From an uncultured Clostridium sp. (GTDB taxonomy: Bacteria > Bacillota > Clostridia > TANB77 > CAG-508), in the NCBI GenBank assembly GCA_947061115.1, contig CAMSMU010000008.1, positions 1 through 40,812 of the forward strand: 40,812 nucleotides of DNA, given 5' to 3'. Positions 17,487 to 27,408 of the stretch are shown here, one piece after another. Position 1 is the first letter of the stretch. Each line of letters opens with the position of its first letter. The notes below the pieces were generated by a model. That model did no database searches and was not told the DNA's origin. It saw only the letters and a list, made by a program, of their open reading frames with translations. Made by a program: the position numbers and the translations under genes.

Positions 17487-17972
17487 ATGGTAATATTAGG
17501 AATAGATCCAGGATTTGCAATTACTGGATACAGCATAATAGAATATAAAGGAAATCATTTTACATTAATTAACTCTGGTGCAATATTAACAAAAGCAGGA
17601 GAATCATTTCCAGATAGATTAGTAAAAATAAGTGATGAATTAGAACAAATAATAGATACATATAAACCAGAAGCAATTTCAATAGAAGAACTATTTTTTA
17701 ATACAAATACAACAACAGCAATAAATGTTGCACAAGCAAGAGGTGTAATATTAGTAATAGCAAGAAAAAAACAAGTACCAATATATGAATATACTCCACT
17801 TCAAATAAAACAAGCAGTAACAGGATATGGTAGAGCAGATAAAGTGCAAGTACAAAAAATGGTAAGATCTATATTAAAAGTAGATAAATTGCCTAAATTA
17901 GATGATACAACAGATAGTATGGCAGCGGCAATTTGCTATGCACATTCACAAAAATTTTCAAAATGTTTATAA
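17487..17972 (+). CDS. ruvC: Holliday junction resolvase RuvC
   Basis: An endonuclease that resolves Holliday junctions with RuvAB. The four acidic residues of the RNase H fold are visible: D7 (LGIDPGFAITGY), the Glu pair 67/68 (SIEELFFNTNTTTA), and the C-terminal Asp residues in DDTTDSMAAAICYAH. The DNA-binding segment GYGRADKVQVQKMV is present. Start is ATG 17487 after AAAGGAAATAAA; 161 aa is normal. It lies 11 nt after the debranching enzyme gene and 12 nt before holA. ruvA and ruvB are not in the window. Confidence 0.95.
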   Translation: MVILGIDPGFAITGYSIIEYKGNHFTLINSGAILTKAGESFPDRLVKISDELEQIIDTYKPEAISIEELFFNTNTTTAINVAQARGVILVIARKKQVPIYEYTPLQIKQAVTGYGRADKVQVQKMVRSILKVDKLPKLDDTTDSMAAAICYAHSQKFSKCL

Positions 17973-17984
17973 AGGAGTAAATAA

Positions 17985-18923
17985 GTGGTACAATTATTAT
18001 TTGGGGAAGATGAATACCTAAGAAATGAATATATAAAGAAAATAAAAAGCTCTTTTGGAGAACTTAATTTAGGTATAAATTATATACAAATAGATGAAAC
18101 TAATGCAAATAATATAGTCTCAGATATAGAAACGCCAGCATTTGGGTATCCAAAAAAAATGATAATTGCAAAAGAAACAGGATTATTCAAAAAGAAAAAT
18201 GTGTTTTCAGATACATTATCGAAATATCTAGAAACTAACAAATTAGAGGATACATATCTTATATTTATAGAGCAAGAAGTTGAAAAAAACAGTCTATATA
18301 ATACAATACAAAAAATAGGAGAAATAAAAGAATTTAAAGAACAAAAAATGCCACAACTAGTAGATAATATATTTAAAATAACAAAAGCTTATGGTGTAAA
18401 TATTGATGAAAATGTTGCTCAATATTTTATAGAATGTGTTGGAACAAACATGAGTGACATAATAAACGAAATTAGAAAATTAATTGAATATGTAGGAAAA
18501 GGCGGAAAAATAACAAGAGATAATATTGATGATTTAAGTATAAAAAAATCAGAAAGTATAATATTTGATCTAACTGATAATTTAGGTAAGAAGAAAATAA
18601 AAGAAGCATTAGAAACACTTAATAATTTAATTTATGCAAAAGAACCAATTCAAAGAATATTAATAATGTTGTATAACCATTTTAAGAAACTATATATAAT
18701 TAAAATAGCAGTAGAAGAGAATAAAAATATAGCACAAAGCTTAAAACTAAAACCAAACCAAATTTTTTTGGTAAATAAATATAGTATGCAAGCAAAATAC
18801 TTTAATAAGGAGGAATTAAGAAGTATTTTAGAAGAAATGATAAAAATTGATAGTTCTTCTAAATCTGGTACAATAGATGTAAATGTTGGACTAGAATCAG
18901 TACTATGTAAATATTGCTCATGA
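17985..18923 (+). CDS. holA: DNA polymerase III delta subunit
   Basis: Subunit of the clamp loader. 312 aa, starting at GTG 17985 with RBS AAGGAG. The opening LLFGEDEYLRNEYIKKIK is typical of HolA/YqeN. The AAA-like body lacks a functional Walker motif, as expected for delta. The C-terminal helical collar domain includes FDLTDNLGKKKIKEALETL and RILIMLYNHFKKLYII. It overlaps the next gene by 4 nt (ATGA), so translational coupling is likely. Confidence 0.92.
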   Translation: MVQLLFGEDEYLRNEYIKKIKSSFGELNLGINYIQIDETNANNIVSDIETPAFGYPKKMIIAKETGLFKKKNVFSDTLSKYLETNKLEDTYLIFIEQEVEKNSLYNTIQKIGEIKEFKEQKMPQLVDNIFKITKAYGVNIDENVAQYFIECVGTNMSDIINEIRKLIEYVGKGGKITRDNIDDLSIKKSESIIFDLTDNLGKKKIKEALETLNNLIYAKEPIQRILIMLYNHFKKLYIIKIAVEENKNIAQSLKLKPNQIFLVNKYSMQAKYFNKEELRSILEEMIKIDSSSKSGTIDVNVGLESVLCKYCS

Positions 18924-19594
18924 AATTATTAATAGATGAAAGAATAAGAAAAATAGAATATGAATATCTAAAAAAATATTTCGAAGTAGTAAAATTACCA
19001 TTATCTGAAGATGTATATGAAGAAATATCAGGGCATAGTGATGTTTTTTATACCAAAATAGATGAAGAAATTATATGTAGCCCAAATAGTAAAATAATAG
19101 ATTCAAAATTTATTATGGGTAAAGAAAAAGTAGGAAATACATATCCAGAAGATGTAAAATATAATATATGTCAAATAGGCCAAAATATAATAGGAAGTAA
19201 ATATGTAGATTCGTCACTTAGAGATAAAATAAATGTTTTGGTCAAACAAGGATATACTAAATGCAATATATGTGTAACAAGTAAAAATTCATGTATTACT
19301 ACAGATATAGGAATATATAGGGAATTAAAAAAGCATAATATAGATGCAATATTTATAAAAAATGATAATATACATTTACTAAAACGAAATGGTACAATTT
19401 CTAAAATGAAGGGATTTATTGGTGGAGCAAGTATTGTAGTAAACAATACTTTTATACTATTTGGAGATATAAATTATATAGAAGATAATTCCAAAAAAGA
19501 AATAGAAAATCATTTATTAAAATATAATTTAAAACTAAAAGATTTTAAAGGACTAGAAATTATAGATTATGGTGGATGCATAATGTATAATTAA
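18920..19594 (+). CDS. DUF6873-like conserved clostridial protein
   Basis: 224 aa, starting at ATG 18920, which overlaps the holA stop by 4 nt. Pattern seen: LLIDERIRKIEYEYLKKYFE at the start, SGHSDVFYTKID, a short Cys pair in GYTKCNICVTSKNSCITTD, then FIGGASIVVNNTFILFGD and IDYGGCIMYN at the end. This resembles the DUF6873 (GME-fold) proteins I know as hypothetical proteins in clostridia. The function is unknown. It is coupled to holA and followed by gpr after 42 nt, which does not fix a role. Confidence 0.65.
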   Translation: MKLLIDERIRKIEYEYLKKYFEVVKLPLSEDVYEEISGHSDVFYTKIDEEIICSPNSKIIDSKFIMGKEKVGNTYPEDVKYNICQIGQNIIGSKYVDSSLRDKINVLVKQGYTKCNICVTSKNSCITTDIGIYRELKKHNIDAIFIKNDNIHLLKRNGTISKMKGFIGGASIVVNNTFILFGDINYIEDNSKKEIENHLLKYNLKLKDFKGLEIIDYGGCIMYN

Positions 19595-19636
19595 ACTAAT
19601 TTAAAGCATAATAAACTTTAGAAAGAGAGGTTTATT

Positions 19637-20539
19637 GTGTTAGATTTTAGAACAGATATGGCGGATGAAAGATTAAAAGAATATGAAAAAATAGGAAAAA
19701 TAGAAGGAATTTCATCTGAGAATATAGACATAGACGATAAATTGAGATTAACAAAAGTAAAAGTATTAAATGAAAAGGGAAAAGAACAAATAGGCAAAGA
19801 CATAGGAACATATATAACTGCCGAAATAAAAGAAATAGAAATAATAACAGAAGAAGAAATTAAAAAGATAAGTAAAATAATATCAGAACAGTTAAAAGAA
19901 ATTATTAAATCATATAATTCAATATTAGTAGTAGGATTAGGCAATATAGATACAACAGTAGATTCAATAGGTCCAAAAGTGATAAAAAATTTATCAATAA
20001 CAAGACATTTAAAAAAATATGTTCCAGAACTCATAGATGAAAATTCAAAAGAAATAAGCGGAATAGCGCCAGGAGTATTAGGAACAACAGGAATAGAAAC
20101 ACAAGAAATATTAAAAGGAATAATAGAAAAAACGAAACCAGATGCAATAATAGCAATAGATGCACTAATATCTAGAGATATATCAAGACTATTTAAAACA
20201 ATACAAATTAGTGACACAGGTATAGTACCAGGTGGAGGGGTAGGAAATGCCAGAAAAGAAATAAGCAAAAAAACAATGAATATACCTGTAATATCAATAG
20301 GTGTACCAACATTAGTAGAAGCAGCTACAATTGTTGCTGATAGTATAGACTTAATTGCTGAGCAATTTGAAGAATTTAAAGAAATAAAAAATACAAGTAT
20401 AGAAGATAAATATAGGCTAATAAAAGCAGTATTAGAACCATCAAAATATAATTTAGCAGTAACACCAAAAGAAGTAGATGATTTAGTAGATAATATGAAA
20501 AACATAATATCACAGAGTATAAATTCTATAATAAATTAA
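19637..20539 (+). CDS. gpr: Spore germination protease GPR
   Basis: Aspartic-type (A25) endopeptidase that degrades small acid-soluble spore proteins on germination. The N-terminus DFRTDMADE is the propeptide/cleavage region (RTDLA-like). Core motifs are VGLGNIDTTVDSIGPKVIKN, ISGIAPGVLGTTGIE, AIDALISRD, GIVPGGGVGNARKEIS and the ISIGVPTLV block. Starts at GTG 19637 behind AGAGAGG; 300 aa is a little short of the usual 330-370. It is the clearest evidence that this organism forms, or descends from, spore-formers. Confidence 0.94.
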   Translation: MLDFRTDMADERLKEYEKIGKIEGISSENIDIDDKLRLTKVKVLNEKGKEQIGKDIGTYITAEIKEIEIITEEEIKKISKIISEQLKEIIKSYNSILVVGLGNIDTTVDSIGPKVIKNLSITRHLKKYVPELIDENSKEISGIAPGVLGTTGIETQEILKGIIEKTKPDAIIAIDALISRDISRLFKTIQISDTGIVPGGGVGNARKEISKKTMNIPVISIGVPTLVEAATIVADSIDLIAEQFEEFKEIKNTSIEDKYRLIKAVLEPSKYNLAVTPKEVDDLVDNMKNIISQSINSIIN

Positions 20540-20567
20540 TAACATAGAAAAATACAAGGAGTAAGAT

Positions 20568-21116
20568 ATGAAAAAACGAATAATGATTGATATGGATTAT
20601 GTTATTACAGATGGATCATTCAAAGCGCAAATAGAAAATTACATAGGGGAAAAAATAGATACAAATAAAACTGGATACTATATGCAAAACGCTTTAGGAG
20701 ATAGAAAAGAGGAATTTTTTAGAAAAGGTCCACTTAATATGTATGATGGTGCAATTTTAAAAGATGATGCTTATGAAGTAATAAAAAACTTAAATGAAGT
20801 ATATGAATTGTATATTGTTACTAGCTATGTAATTCCAGATGCACATTATCAAGAGGGAAATCACTTAAAATATAAAATGGAATTTTTACAAAAACACTTG
20901 CCGTTTTTAACTACTGAACAAATTATTTTTATAGCTAATAAAGATTTAATTAATTTTGATATTCGTATTGACGATTCAATAAAACATTTAACTCGTGGGG
21001 AAACTTTACTATTATATGATGCTTATAGTAATCAAGAATATACAAAAGAAAAATTAGAAAAAAGAAATATAAAAAGAGTAATGAATTGGAAAGAAATTGC
21101 GGAAATATTATTATGA
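20568..21116 (+). CDS. 5'(3')-deoxyribonucleotidase-like HAD phosphatase
   Basis: 182 aa. HAD motif I is IDMDYVITDG (usually DMDGVxxD). Motif II-like IVTSYVIPDAHY follows, with a Lys in KMEFLQKHLPF, and the acidic motif IV is DIRIDDSIKHL. This is the NT5C family that dephosphorylates dNMPs. The replacement of Gly by Tyr in motif I is unusual, but the catalytic Asp residues remain. RBS AAGGAG. A terminator follows immediately. Confidence 0.8.
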   Translation: MKKRIMIDMDYVITDGSFKAQIENYIGEKIDTNKTGYYMQNALGDRKEEFFRKGPLNMYDGAILKDDAYEVIKNLNEVYELYIVTSYVIPDAHYQEGNHLKYKMEFLQKHLPFLTTEQIIFIANKDLINFDIRIDDSIKHLTRGETLLLYDAYSNQEYTKEKLEKRNIKRVMNWKEIAEILL

Positions 21117-21124
21117 CAATAAAA

Positions 21125-21162
21125 ACTATGTATTTTAGAGAAATCTAGCATACATAGTTTTT
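21125..21162 (+). terminator. Intrinsic terminator after the nucleotidase gene
   Basis: ACTATGTATTTTAGA, GAAA loop, TCTAGCATACATAGT, then TTTTTA. It shares loop and stem ends with the terminator at 9206. Confidence 0.85.
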
Positions 21163-21198
21163 ATATTTAGGAAACTTCTCCAAACTTTCCTAAATATA
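21162..21198. terminator. Second hairpin with 13-bp perfect stem
   Basis: TATATTTAGGAAA, 11-nt loop, TTTCCTAAATATA. It directly abuts the preceding terminator and has no U-tract on the plus strand. Confidence 0.55.
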
Positions 21199-21425
21199 AA
21201 TCGACATACACAAATTTTATTATATAAAATTTGGCATGCGAACATTTCTTAGCTGTGTGAAACGGAGTGAGCTACAGATAAGTTATACAGAGAAATTATG
21301 CGAACCTAAAAATAATTTTAATCGTCTGACATAAGAAGAGGTTCGCTTTGTTCTAGTATAAAAAATGTTACTATTTTATGACGAATTAATTACAAATATT
21401 ACGAAAATAATTCAAAAAATGATTA
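21199..21425 (+). other. Non-coding stretch with hairpins, no confident gene
   Basis: Contains TAGCT-N15-AGCTA (about 21250-21274) and GCGAACCT paired with AGGTTCGC (about 21300-21345). An ATG at 21236 opens a short frame (MRTFLSCVK, CGG, SELQIS...) that I do not take as a gene. The local composition is richer in G+C than in the neighbouring genes. Confidence 0.4.
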
Positions 21426-21455
21426 TGTGGAAACTGTGGATAACTCTGTGGAAAG
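21426..21455. promoter_or_regulatory. Cluster of three DnaA-box-like sites
   Basis: TGTGGAAAC (21426-21434), TGTGGATAA (21435-21443, the exact complement of TTATCCACA) and TGTGGAAAG (21447-21455) in the same orientation, spaced 9 and 12 nt apart. The middle box is a perfect DnaA consensus; the outer ones differ by one or two bases. Confidence 0.6.
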
Positions 21456-21617
21456 TTTAAAATAGGCACTTTCAAAAAATTGATTTTACACGTAAACATA
21501 AAGTAGAAAAGACATTATGGAAAGCAATATTATGTAAAAATAAAATTTTGCCAATCAGTTAAAAAAATTAATAGCAATAGGTTCACAAAAAATTCACAAA
21601 ATAATTAGCAATCTCTA

Positions 21618-21646
21618 TTGACTTTTGCTAAAAATGGATATAATAT
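21618..21646 (+). promoter_or_regulatory. Promoter of the hrcA-grpE-dnaK-dnaJ operon
   Basis: TTGACT at 21618-21623 and a TATAATATAT tract from 21639. The exact -10 register (TATAAT at 15 bp or TAATAT at 17 bp) is uncertain. CIRCE lies just downstream. Confidence 0.75.
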
Positions 21647-21654
21647 ATATGAAG

Positions 21655-21681
21655 TTAGCAAACAATATATAAGAGTGCTAA
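21655..21681. promoter_or_regulatory. CIRCE operator (HrcA binding site)
   Basis: TTAGCAAAC, 9-nt spacer, GAGTGCTAA. The right arm is a perfect CIRCE half-site; the left arm matches TTAGCA and then departs from CTC. Position between promoter and hrcA fits autoregulation of the heat-shock operon. Confidence 0.88.
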
Positions 21682-21696
21682 TAAGAGGTGATGAAA

Positions 21697-22710
21697 TTGG
21701 AGTTAGATGATAGAAAAAAAAGAATACTTCAAGCTATTGTAAATGAATATATAGATACAATAGAACCTGTTAGTTCTGGAAGCTTGCTTCAGAAATATGC
21801 ATTAGATTGTAGTAGTGCAACAATTAGAAATGACATGGCAGAATTAGAAAGAATAGGGTACCTTGAAAAAACACATACATCAAGTGGAAGAGTGCCATCA
21901 AATAAAGGATATAGATTTTATGTAGACAAACTTCTTAACGATAAAAACCTAAATATAAAAGAAATAAAATACATAAACTCTAAGTTACAAAATAGAGTAG
22001 ATGAAATGGAGAAACTTACAAAAATTGCTACAAATACTATTTCAGAAGTAACGCACTATACAACAGTATCTATAGGACCAAATGTTAGTAAACAAAAAAT
22101 AGAAGAAATTAAATTTATATTATTGGGCAACAGAATGCTAATGGCAATAATACTTACAGACTCAGGAACAATAAAAGAGACAATAATTAAATTTGAGCAA
22201 GATATAAGCCAAAAACAAGTAGATACATTGAATATGATATTCAATAATAAGTTAAAAAATCAGTTATTATCATCAATAGAAAGTCCAATGGAACAGTATA
22301 TAATGGACGAAATGAACTATAGAATAGATGTTATAAAACCGATAATTGAGCAAATAAATAAAAATGTAAAAGAAGAAGAAGAAATATATTTAAATGGAGC
22401 AAATAGAATATTTGATAATCCAGAATTTGAAAGTACGCAGTATGCTAGAAATTTTATGGATTTAATAAATAAAAAAGAATTAATAATAGACTTATTGGAA
22501 AATGCAGAAGATTTCAACATATATATAGGAAATGAAGTAAATGGATTAAAAGATTTTAGTATTGTAACATTTAAAAATAGAGTTGCAGGTAGAGATTTAG
22601 GAACAATAGGTATAATAGGGCCAACAAGAATGGATTATTCTAAAGTTATTTCAGTAATGAAATATATAAATAAAGAACTTAATAAAGGAAAAGAGGGATA
22701 TAATGGCTGA
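21697..22710 (+). CDS. hrcA: Heat-shock repressor HrcA
   Basis: Represses the dnaK (and usually groE) operon by binding CIRCE; its own folding depends on GroEL. The winged helix has RKKRILQAIVNEYIDTIEPV, SSGSLL, SSATIRNDMAELERIGYLEK and HTSSGRVPSNKGYRFYVD. A GAF-like domain and the C-terminal GTIGIIGPTRMDYSKVI follow. I chose TTG 21697 (MELDDRKK) because AGAGGTGAT fits as its Shine-Dalgarno; ATG 21691 lies inside that motif. 337 aa. The stop overlaps grpE by 8 nt. Confidence 0.95.
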   Translation: MELDDRKKRILQAIVNEYIDTIEPVSSGSLLQKYALDCSSATIRNDMAELERIGYLEKTHTSSGRVPSNKGYRFYVDKLLNDKNLNIKEIKYINSKLQNRVDEMEKLTKIATNTISEVTHYTTVSIGPNVSKQKIEEIKFILLGNRMLMAIILTDSGTIKETIIKFEQDISQKQVDTLNMIFNNKLKNQLLSSIESPMEQYIMDEMNYRIDVIKPIIEQINKNVKEEEEIYLNGANRIFDNPEFESTQYARNFMDLINKKELIIDLLENAEDFNIYIGNEVNGLKDFSIVTFKNRVAGRDLGTIGIIGPTRMDYSKVISVMKYINKELNKGKEGYNG

Positions 22711-23212
22711 AGAAAATAAAGAAGAAAAAATATCAGAAGAAGTAAAACAAAGCAACAAAATAAATGAACTAAAAGATAAAATAGAAATTCAAAAAAGTGA
22801 AATAGAAGAAAAAGACGACAGAATAAAAAGACTTATGGCAGAATTTGAAAATTTTAAAAAGCGAAGTGATAAAGAAAGGACATCTTTGTATAATTCTGTT
22901 ATGGGAGATGTAATCATATCACTATTGCCAGTATTAGATAATTTAGAAAAAGCAGCAAAAGCAGAAACAAAAGATGAACAATATAAAAGTGGAATAGATA
23001 TGGTGTTGGGACAATTTAAAGATGTTCTAAAATCCAATAATGTTACAGAAATAGAAGCAATAGGAAAACAATTTGACCCATCACTTCATGAAGCTGTAAG
23101 TTCTGTTACAGATGAAAACTTAGGAGAAAAAATAATAAAAGAAGAATTTAGAAAAGGCTATATGATAGGAGATAGAGTCTTAAGACATTCTCTAGTAGTT
23201 GTAGCTAATTAG
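22703..23212 (+). CDS. grpE: Nucleotide exchange factor GrpE
   Basis: Exchanges ADP for ATP on DnaK. 169 aa. The N-terminal half is a charged coiled coil (INELKDKIEIQKSEIEEKDD onward) leading into AEFENFKKRSDKE. The C-terminal beta domain ends with FDPSLHEAVSSV, IIKEEFRKGYMIGDRVLRHS and LVVVAN. ATG 22703 overlaps the end of hrcA by 8 nt, so translation is likely coupled. Confidence 0.96.
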   Translation: MAEENKEEKISEEVKQSNKINELKDKIEIQKSEIEEKDDRIKRLMAEFENFKKRSDKERTSLYNSVMGDVIISLLPVLDNLEKAAKAETKDEQYKSGIDMVLGQFKDVLKSNNVTEIEAIGKQFDPSLHEAVSSVTDENLGEKIIKEEFRKGYMIGDRVLRHSLVVVAN

Positions 23213-23267
23213 TTTTATAAAAAGCTAATAAAAATAAATAGTTAAAAATTTTAAAAAATATAAATAA

Positions 23268-25118
<1,851 letters not shown>

Positions 25119-25144
25119 TAATCAAAGAAATTTATATAATGAAG

Positions 25145-25166
25145 AGGTTGGAATTATCTCCAACCT
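25145..25166 (+). terminator. Small hairpin between dnaK and dnaJ
   Basis: AGGTTGGA, 6-nt loop, TCCAACCT, followed by TATACTTTAC. The stem is 8 bp without a proper U-tract, so it is more likely a partial attenuator or mRNA-stabilising hairpin that lowers dnaJ relative to dnaK. Confidence 0.5.
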
Positions 25167-25194
25167 TATACTTTACTAGCTATAGGAGGATAAA

Positions 25195-26344
25195 ATGGCA
25201 GGAAACAAAGATTATTATGAAATATTAGGTATAGATAAAAATGCATCAGATGATGAAATAAAAAAAGCATATAGAAAAATGGCAAAAAAGTGGCATCCAG
25301 ATGCAAATCCAGATAATAGAAAAGAAGCAGAAGAAAAATTTAAAGAAATAGGTGAAGCATATGATACTTTATCTGATCCTCAAAAAAGAAGAATGTATGA
25401 TCAATTTGGTTCACAAGGTCCAGGAGGATATAGTGGATTTAATGGATTTGGTGGCGGAAATTATACATATTCTACAGGTGGATTTGGATTTGATGATGTT
25501 GTAGACGATTTTGTTTCTTCTATATTTGGAGGGGGATTTGGTAGAAGTTCACGAAGTAGGAGCAATGGTCCTATAAAAGGTAATGATTTAAGATATGAAG
25601 TAGATATATCATTTGAAGAATCATTTACAGGTTTAAAAAAAGAAATAACAATAAATAAAAACGAAAAATGTGATACTTGCAGTCGGGAGTGGAGCAAAAC
25701 CAGGAACTAATGTAGAAACTTGTCCTATATGCCATGGAACAGGTAAAGTAAAGAAAAATCAATCACTAGCTGGATTTGCAACAATACAAACAGTAGTTGC
25801 ATGTGAAAATTGTAGAGGAACAGGAAAAATAATACCAACTCCTTGTGAAGATTGTAAAGGAAAAGGAACTGTAAGAAAACAAGTAAAGTTAAAAGTAGAT
25901 ATACCTGCTGGTATAGATAATGATCAAACATTGATAGTAGAAGGAAAAGGCGAACCAGGGAAAAATGGTGGACCATATGGAGACTTATATGTTACAGTAA
26001 GAGTAAAAAAGAGTAACATATTTACACGTAATGGAGATAATGTAGAATGCACAATTCCTATAACAATAACACAAGCAACTTTAGGAGCAGATATAAAAGT
26101 TCCAACTGTAACAGGAGAAGAAGTAAACTTTTCAATACCTGATGGCACACAAAGTGGAACAAAATTCACATTAAAAGATAAAGGATTTAAAAAGATAAGA
26201 TCTACATCAAAAGGAGATTTAGTATTTACAGTGCAAGTGCAAACACCAAAAAAAATAACAAAAGAACAAAGGGAATTATTCAATGAATTAGCAAAAACAA
26301 TGAATGAACAACCACCAGTCAAAAAAAGAGGAATATTTGGATAA
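25195..26344 (+). CDS. dnaJ: Chaperone DnaJ (Hsp40), needs +1 frameshift at CGG
   Basis: Co-chaperone that stimulates DnaK. The J domain ([29 protein letters not shown] with HPD) and the Gly/Phe region are in frame 0 from ATG 25195 (RBS AGGAGG). Inside the first zinc repeat the gene reads TGT GAT ACT TGC AGT CGG GAG, and frame 0 would stop eight codons later. Skipping C25684 gives [13 protein letters not shown], an ideal CxxCxGxG repeat (C159, C162, G164, G166). The remaining repeats [16 protein letters not shown] and CEDCKGKG follow, then the C-terminal substrate domains with [12 protein letters not shown]. The rebuilt length of 382 aa is normal. The gene completes the hrcA-grpE-dnaK-dnaJ operon. 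Confidence 0.95.
25684..25687 (+). other. +1 frameshift site CGGG in dnaJ
   Basis: Zero-frame codon 164 is CGG, with P-site codon AGT. Skipping the C yields GGG, the first conserved Gly of zinc repeat 1. This is the one site followed by G instead of A. Confidence 0.9.
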
Positions 26345-26392
26345 ATTTAGTATATAAATGATAAGTAGTTATATAAAAAATAGGAGGAAAAG

Positions 26393-26917
26393 ATGAAAAC
26401 ACAAGAGAAAAAAATGATTATTATAATTATTATAGCAGGATTAATAATATTAGGAGGAATATTAATATTTAGAAATATTAATAATAAAGAAACAGAATTA
26501 GAAATAAAAAGTGAAAAAAATATTATACAAGAAGATCAAAGCGTAGAAAATAATAACGAAAATCAAAATACTTTTGTTATACCAAATGAATTTACAGAAA
26601 TATCATCAGATGGAACAAGATTAAATGTAAGTAACAAAATAAAAGAAACAAAAAATGTAGATGGATTAGAAATAAAAATTACTCAACTAACAGAAAAAGA
26701 TAATGTTACAAAATTATTAGGAACAGTAACAAATAAGACAAATGAAGTAAAAGGTGAGTGCTATATAAAAATAATAGCAAAAGATCAAAGTGGAAATCAG
26801 ATTGCAGAAATAGGTGGATATATAGGGGAAACAAAACCAGGAGAAACTTCTCAACTAAATTGCAGTGCCACACTAGACTGTGTAAATGCATATGACATAG
26901 AAATTAGTAAAAAATAA
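26393..26917 (+). CDS. Membrane-anchored FxLYD-like protein
   Basis: 174 aa. One N-terminal membrane helix (MIIIIIIAGLIILGGILIF) is followed by a low-complexity linker and a beta domain: VDGLEIKITQLTEKDNVTKL, LGTVTNKTNEVKGECYIKI, DQSGNQIAEIGGYIGETKPG. These fit an FxLYD-type extracellular domain. The role is unknown. RBS GGAGG. Two hairpins follow. It resembles in outline the protein at 11027. Confidence 0.65.
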   Translation: MKTQEKKMIIIIIIAGLIILGGILIFRNINNKETELEIKSEKNIIQEDQSVENNNENQNTFVIPNEFTEISSDGTRLNVSNKIKETKNVDGLEIKITQLTEKDNVTKLLGTVTNKTNEVKGECYIKIIAKDQSGNQIAEIGGYIGETKPGETSQLNCSATLDCVNAYDIEISKK

Positions 26918-26939
26918 CTTTAATTGTTTATTATAGAAT

Positions 26940-26964
26940 AAAGGCTAGAAAATTTCTAGTCTTT
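26940..26964 (+). terminator. Hairpin, probable terminator
   Basis: AAAGGCTAGAAA paired with TTTCTAGTCTTT (12 bp, one G-T) after a 1-nt gap, followed by GAATTTT. It directly follows the 26393 gene. Confidence 0.6.
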
Positions 26965-26968
26965 GAAT

Positions 26969-27033
26969 TTTAGGGATACATACCAATTTAATCAAAAAAG
27001 TAATGAGAAGCAAAATTTGGTAGTATCCCTAAA
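26969..27033. repeat. Long imperfect hairpin
   Basis: TTTAGGGATAC...GTATCCCTAAA, extended inwards by ATACCAATTT against AAATTTGGTA. The loop of about 22 nt is A-rich. It might be a second bidirectional terminator or a small mobile palindrome. Confidence 0.5.
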
Positions 27034-27141
27034 TTTAAATAAAAAAGCTTGAATAATTCATACACAATGTGTTATTATTATTACAATATGGAAATTTATA
27101 GTTAAAAATTACTTCTATTCATAATAAGGAGGATAAATATA

Positions 27142-27408
27142 GTGATAAAATCATTAAAAGATATTAAAAACAATTGTAGAGGAAACTATCAGTCGCCAGC
27201 AGGAATAACATTACTTTCATTGGTAGTTACAATAGTCTTAATGATGATATTATCAGGAGTTGCTATATATATGGGAATAGGAGCTGATGGAGGAGTTATT
27301 AACGCAATAAAAGATGAAACACAATATCAAGAAAAGGCAATTAATGAAGAAAAAAGTAAAATGAATACAGTTTTAAAAAATCAAGAAAAGGATTGGGGAA
27401 TTGAATAG
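27142..27408 (+). CDS. Small prepilin-like protein
   Basis: 88 aa. The polar leader MIKSLKDIKNNCRGNYQSPAG is followed by ITLLSLVVTIVLMMILSGVA, a class III signal and helix very like that of the 9338 gene (both leaders contain KNNCRG/NNCRGDY). A short helical tail ends EKDWGIE. Start is GTG 27142 with RBS AAGGAGG. The TAG stop shares its last base with the GTG start of rsmE, so translation may be coupled. No globular domain is present, so it may be a minor pilin or a truncated relative. Confidence 0.65.
   Translation: MIKSLKDIKNNCRGNYQSPAGITLLSLVVTIVLMMILSGVAIYMGIGADGGVINAIKDETQYQEKAINEEKSKMNTVLKNQEKDWGIE

Noticed and set aside
21236..21351. Short ATG frame with an in-frame CGG (MRTFLSCVK-CGG-SELQIS...)
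   Set aside because: Skipping the C leads to a stop after five codons, the frame 0 product matches nothing I know, there is no RBS, and the stretch contains hairpins. I treat it as non-coding. If it were translated in frame 0, it would be a counter-example to the CGG rule.
21199..21696. Replication origin at the DnaA-box cluster
   Set aside because: No dnaA, dnaN, rpmH or gidA-type genes are nearby and only three boxes occur. A regulatory or titration site fits better.
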